Assembly (NCBI GenBank): GCA_008931825.1
Contig: QXVZ01028265.1
Span: 1-39,042, forward strand
Length of the DNA stretch: 39,042 nucleotides
From: Phallusia fumigata
Lineage: Eukaryota > Chordata > Ascidiacea > Phlebobranchia > Ascidiidae
Reading direction: 5' to 3'
Under the pieces are notes generated by a model. The model worked only from the letters and a program-made list of their open reading frames with translations. It was not told the DNA's origin and did no database searches. Of the stretch, positions 33,596 through 39,042 are shown piece after piece. Numbering within the stretch: position 1 is the first letter of the stretch; the number at the start of each line of letters is the position of its first letter. The translations under genes were made by a program, and so were the position numbers.

Positions 33596-36500
33596 TTAGT
33601 CGTCCTTGGCATCAGCAAGCGGGGCATTGTCAGTCGTGTGTCCTTCATCATTGACAGGAACGTACGGATTCGCTTTTCTCTTGTTTAGTCGCTGCAATGG
33701 AAGAGAGTTTTTCCTATGTTTTTGTAAATTACACCACTTATGACAAACTTAAGTCATTTTTCTAAAGGATCTTGTTCGGTTAAGTGCGCCAATTTAAAAA
33801 TTCTGTACCCTGTCAACAAAACGCTACGCTGTTAAACTTACCTTGTTGTAAAGCAGGGGAACGAAGAACAAACGAATAGAATACTTTGAGATTACACCTC
33901 TAAGGTTCGAAATTCTAAGTTATGCGTTGCTGGATGCCACAGAGACCACTGTGGTCTTTGTCGTGGGGAGTAGGCGTACAGAAACCGTGAGTTTACTTAT
34001 CGGGCCGGTGTTTAAAATGGGCTGCGACAATTTTAAAATCGTAAGCAAAACGACGAAAAAATAAAATTGATGGTAGATGCCTTGTTATGCATAGCTAACG
34101 GCTATTTACAACCATTTTTGAAGATTATTCTTTACAGTTAACAAAATAATGAAAACTTATAGTTATCAGACATAAACAGTCCAAAATACAATTCGCAGGC
34201 CACCATTGGCCCGTGGACCTGCAGTTGTACCACGCTGTCACATATTGCCTCCTCAACCCAATAGCTTTAATACAATGATGCCACTAAGAAATGACAACTC
34301 ACTACTACTACATACTTGTGGTACAGACAACTTACCCCTTTGATTATCAGTAGGACTCCAAAGATCATGATAAGGACCCCAACTGCTAGGATGACGTATG
34401 GGAGGGCGTGCACAGCGTTAATAAGAGTGAGCACCTCTTTCTTGAACAGGTTGGCGGTCCCTTGGTCCAAGTATACGCTCTGTAACGGAATTGCATTTAA
34501 ATCTATGCAATAAACCAAGTAAATGACTAGTATGCCCTTGTTTCGCAATTAAGTAGCATTGACGGCTTATAGGTAAGGAGCCGTTACAGCGTTACGATTG
34601 TCCCAATATAAGCCAAATTTAGCGAGTTAAAATACGGGGTAAGCATTAGTTTGAAGAAAATAAAGGTTGCAATGTGTTGGTACATGTTTTTCAAACACAT
34701 ATTGTAGTATTTTCCAACCGCAGGTGAGACCCTTTGTAACTGTAAACTAACAAACTTTTGCAATACAATTTACGATTCACAAGTATTTTATCGGTACAGC
34801 AGTTTGAAAATCAAAACTCTAAATTCTTATCTTCACAAAGCCTGCCCTGGCGCAAAACGCAAGTTGGTGTGTGCCACCTAATTCGGAAAATGTGAAGTGA
34901 GCAAAATAAAAGGTGACCGAACACTAATCTTGTGGTATATGTTTTTCAAGGGTGTCTATTTCTCATGCACGTCATGCAAGCGACCAGCTGCCATTCACAT
35001 GTTAGGAAATATAGATTTTTATGACAGCTGCGCCGGCAAATTTTAAACAGTCCAAAATCGTGCGGCCATGCAAAGGTTGGAAGCCACCAATGCATCGTTT
35101 TTTGGTTTGTTTATTCTTAATTTCAGATATGTTGGCGGCTGGAATTTAATACCGATTTGACCTGCTGGGACAAAAAAATGTATGCAAGCTTGAATAGGCG
35201 AACAAGCGAGTTTGCGTTGTAATTCTCGTTTGTTTCCGAAATCGACCATGTCACGTACTTGAGTTAAAAATAACCAAACATGCACAAAAAGGTTGCAAAC
35301 AGGATTTCCCAATAGTTTGGTCATTTTTTATTCTATGGACCCCTTTAACCGTTTTCGAAAACGTAAATATCAGTATATTAAGAACAAAAAAAAACATGCT
35401 ACTACAGTTGAAAAACATCTTGGACCCCAGTATTTTTTACAAAATTCCCCCGGTTTAGAAAACCCTGATTTATTCGAGTTTACTGTTGTTAGTTCAAAGC
35501 GCTTCGTTTGTGCCTGTAAACAAGTCAACAGTTTGGTATATTTCATGCTTCAAGCAGTTTCTGGTGTTTGGCGCTTATAAATTCCAATCTATTCCCAAAG
35601 CAACCGCAGAACGCTACACGACTGAAATAGAAGTTTCCAGTGTTGGTATGTTTACCTCGTTAAGCCACAGAACAGGCAGGATGACACGGTTTACGTTCTT
35701 CAGCTGACTGAAGGCGGCGCCGGCTGGATCGACGTCCACACTCACTTGCAGGCGTTTGTCCGCATGGAACACGGCGCCGGACATCTGGTGAACGGACAAC
35801 GTTACTTTATCTGCTCCCCGCGGTTCTGCGGTCTAATTAGCTTGATCTTGTAGTATACGACAAATGCGCAGAGGTTTTCGAAGTTTGGGATACAAATCAA
35901 CAGAGAAACAGGTTCGTTCATTAGTATTACTACATCAGTATTTTGGAATTGATGAAATACCCAGTCCTCAAACTTAGCAAAGGAAAACGATAAGTCCGAA
36001 TTTGACTTGCAAATTATAACGGTACCTACATTATTACTTGAAAACTCATAAAGCGACACTGGCATTCGAAGGATTGCCAAGGTAAGCAGATTAGTTTTAA
36101 TAAGAAGATGCACGGCGGTATTTGTGTGTGAAAAATATTCTACGCTTCCACAAACGCTGTTATCATTTCATCATAAGTAGATTAGCATCGGAACAAACGG
36201 TGGAATAAATTCGGTGCGGACAGTAGCCTTAAAAAAAAACACTGCTTCGCACGATACCACCGCATAGTTTTGTAATCGCGTGGTCCATACTCGATGCCTA
36301 AAATGTTTTAGTTTCAAAAGAGAAGTTGGAATTAACTTTCAAATATCCCTTACAAATTGGCGTGCTCGGATAACGAGTTTCTACGTTGCATAGACCTAAT
36401 AATAAACCAGGGAGGACGGAGCGAAAATGATTCTGTCAAGAGGGAGACAATCAGCGTCATTGCACCAACACGAAATGCACACAACATTTTTTCGTACCGG

Positions 36501-39042
36501 TTCAATGTCCAGAAAGGTCTCGTGTTCGGCTTTGTTTGGGTTCAGGCCTTCCACCCCATCAATGATGCTCTTGGCAGCCATGTAAAAATGCGGGGCTGAT
36601 ACCAAGACCGGGGCTCCTTGCTTGCATGGGCTGATGCTCATCACTCCAGTATCATAGCAGTTTCCTAAACGAATGTAAAATGTGAAATTATTCTAGAGTA
36701 ACCACTGTTAAAATAAAATGGTATTTTAAACAAGCACCCATGGTTATTTTTAGGCACCTTTAGTCTGTAATAGGAATGGGCCACCTAGAATCCCAGACTA
36801 TATGAATCCAAAATGACAATTCAAATTTAATTATATGATTTGGTTATAAAACCCTCTTGCAAGGTTTACCACTGTACTTGAGTAAATAGGTATTTTTATT
36901 TTGTAACATTACGCAATAGCGTGCAACGATTGTAAAATTGGCATCGTGCAAATACATTCTTTAGAATGACTGAGTATGTTTTTTGGTTTAACCGCCACCA
37001 AGTTGTGGCTAGCCTGACAGACAAACATGTAGAAAGCTATAATAAACTCGTTTCTTGATTGTGTTTTGTGAATTGTGCATGCAAGTAATAAATTCTTTCA
37101 AGTTGATTGTTCTGCATTGCAAAAAGTGAAAAAAAACACTAAAGAATGGCATTCAGTATTTTGGATGCGATTTCACCAGATTTGAATTATTCCAGATTAG
37201 TATATTATTCTGAATTGCCATCTAAAGTGTGTAGTCTGGTATTATGATGGAATGTTGTAAATGATTTTTGCCATTATGACAAAACTGCATTTGTTCACTG
37301 ACCTTATAACTAAAATTGGACTTTAAATAAACATTAATTAAAACAACAGACAGCAAGCAAATGGTTGACTGCCCCGCTATGTCAATAGGAATGCCCAAAC
37401 ACAGTAAAATAAACTGTTGTATTGGCATATTGCACTTGTATTTTTCAACCTTGCCTTATATTTTTACTACAAGTGTTAATACGCTTACCTTTGGGAACAC
37501 AAAACCCAGCGTTATCTTTATTGACTGTAACATTTTCAAAAACACTTGGAGGTAAATGAAATCGCAAGGTGGAAATTCCCCTCACTGAAGTCTTCTCAAC
37601 AAAAGTAAGGTACAGAGACCTGCAAAATGTATGTAAGATATCTTTGTAGGTGATACATTGGACTGGGAGATAGTCAAGCAACACAGAACGCTGTGGTAAA
37701 GCAGCATCTGTTTTTACTCAAGACTGTAGCTGTTCATTCACAAAAGTCAACAGTGACTGTCAAACACAACAAGGTTTGAGTAAGACTTAAACTAAATGGA
37801 GCATAAACAAATTAATGTGATTTTAAAAACGTCAAGTCACAGTCAAGAACAAGTCCCTGCTATGAATTATGTTACTTAAGTTAAGACGAAATTTTAAGAT
37901 GAATGAATTGGAGAAAATTTGGTGTTAAGACAACTGCATGCATATTTACTTTTTCATCTTGGTCTGGGGCACAAGTTGCAAGTACTCTACACAACTTTAT
38001 CACTATTGAAATGTCTAGGTACAAGTCTTAAACTAAAATTTGAAACATTTCACTTAACCCAAGTCACCAATCAGAAAGACTCATCTTTACTCAAAAACGA
38101 CTTAAATAAAAACCACCAAACTAGAGAGGTGGCATTCTCCATATTTTCATTCCACATACACTACCACCTCAAAATGATGTTTTCCACATATACCATTTTC
38201 TTTAGTACATTAGATATATATTCAATCCCCACATTACATTGGGTCCCTAATTCCCTCAGCATTTTATAACATGATTGTTTCTGCTAGCATAAACATATAG
38301 GTACCCACACACATGCAATTTCGGAATAGTAGTGATGTTTTTAGGACATGATCGGCTGCATGGAAGGGGACCCATAAAAATTTGATTTAGGCAACGATTC
38401 ACAACAATTTAGCACAACTTGGGAAATGTTGGACTTTGTAACAGGATTTAGAGACTTGTTTACAACTTTGCAGGCTGGATAGGATTTTTAACGCCAAAAT
38501 ATTTCATCTATGTTCATGACAAACCACAGGAAACCTACTAAGAGTTTTTATCAATTTACCTGCACACATCCGTGTTGTAAATGTACAACACATCGGATTC
38601 CTTGACCTTTGGATTCATAAACACTCCATCTGTGCACAGCCATAGGTCAATTTTTATTCATCAATTTCATATAGATACAAAGGATACCGACCTGTGCCAT
38701 TTATCATATTTGCAATGTCAGTTGTCCAGTAGTTCAGTGTTCTGAAAAAAGGTATTACAAAAATTCATACTACAGTCGGCTATTTTAACTTTTAATCAAT
38801 CATTCTCCGGAATGGTGTTGAAAAATCCCTACCTATAAATTAAGGAGATATTTCTGTTTGCCTGGCAACACCTTTTGTTTAAGGTCAAACCAAATTTATG
38901 CCAGAGAGGCCGAGAAAAATTAGTTGCAAATATTTTTTCTTTTGAAACATGGATTTGTTCATTAAAAACTATCATAACTTTCACAAAAAATATGCAGGTC
39001 CAAATGTTCTTTAAAGCGATATGCTTTATTAACCAAACATTT
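33596..39042 (-). CDS. CD36/scavenger receptor class B (LIMP-2-like), 3' part
   Basis: Lipid or lysosomal-enzyme receptor with two membrane segments and a large lumenal domain. Exons in phase (minus): 38741-38692, 38629-38560, 37619-37489, 36664-36498, 35784-35656, 34479-34336, 33691-33596; about 262 residues. The 5' half lies outside the window. Family features in order: [107 protein letters not shown], then the C-terminal membrane helix ([20 protein letters not shown]) and a cytosolic tail [20 protein letters not shown]. The DEGxxxDxAPL pattern recalls the acidic dileucine sorting tail of LIMP-2 (SCARB2), though the second residue of the pair is Ala. LIMP-2-like is therefore my best guess over CD36 or SCARB1. 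Confidence 0.93.
34840..34935. repeat. Short dispersed repeat in a CD36-like intron
   Basis: The stretch with ctggcgcaaaacgcaagttg and aatgtgaagtgagcaaaata resembles 17725-17810 (ctggtgcaaaacgcaggtta; agtgtgacgtgagtgaaata). Likely remnants of one hAT-type MITE family. Confidence 0.4.
36120..36185. repeat. Core of fold-back element F
   Basis: Read on the minus strand, 36176-36146 carries TTATGATGAAATGATAACAG then CGTTTGTGGAAGC, followed by tagaatatttttcacacaca. It lines up with element A (CGTTTGTCGAAC, gaatatgtttcatacacaa). It is diverged and lies in an intron of the CD36-like gene. Confidence 0.6.
38200..38345. repeat. SINE-like repeat in a CD36-like intron
   Basis: It shares a stretch (acattgggtccc, then ttataacatgattgtttctg and agcataaacata) with 27700-27790, where it reads attgtttgtgctggcagaaa. 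Copies of a common dispersed repeat. Confidence 0.4.
38998..39042. repeat. Left arm of fold-back element G, cut by the window end
   Basis: ggtccaaatgttctttaaag, then cgatatgctttatt, matches the left arm of element E (ggacccaaatagttcttaaa, cgacatgctttatt). The rest lies beyond the window. Confidence 0.65.

Overview
This is a eukaryotic nuclear window: AT-rich, with intron-split genes using GT-AG splice sites, short introns (many 58-250 bp) and scattered SINE/MITE-type repeats. The genes are animal genes (CYP2-clan P450, DPF/BAF45 double-PHD protein, JAMP, ribokinase, CD36/LIMP-2 family). Compact introns, strong divergence from vertebrates and unmerged haplotype overlaps in the assembly suggest an invertebrate chordate such as a sea squirt (Ciona-like). 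That assignment is inference, not proof.

Layout. 1-1185 (-): 5' part of a CYP2-like P450, running out of the window. 2035-3537 (+): a four-exon gene for an N-terminal PH domain fused to a Pro/Gly/Tyr-rich tail. 3538-6125: no gene recognised; a long inverted repeat lies at 4609-4731. 6126-19362 (-): one long gene of about 13 small exons, reconstructed from reading frame and splice phase, coding for about 510 residues of an unrecognised protein; its introns hold most of the repeats and three assembly joins. 20177-22285 (-) and 22901-25302 (-): two tandem ribokinase (RBKS) paralogues with identical exon lengths. 25704-27404 (+): JAMP, divergent from the second ribokinase across about 400 bp. 28380-30711 (-): DPF homologue (C2H2 finger plus tandem PHD), with one exon artificially duplicated at a contig join. 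33596-38741 (-), continuing beyond the window: 3' part of a CD36/SCARB2-like receptor.

The genes do not form a pathway; this looks like ordinary mixed housekeeping gene content. Two things stand out. First, a dispersed family of fold-back repeats shares a core resembling a hammerhead ribozyme core (CTGATGA, a small hairpin, then GAAA), with at least seven loci in 39 kb. Second, four single-N joins are each flanked by the same sequence twice (111 bp to 1.1 kb). These are best read as overlapping contigs that were never merged, and they create false duplications. I see no CRISPR array, biosynthetic cluster or intact autonomous transposon.
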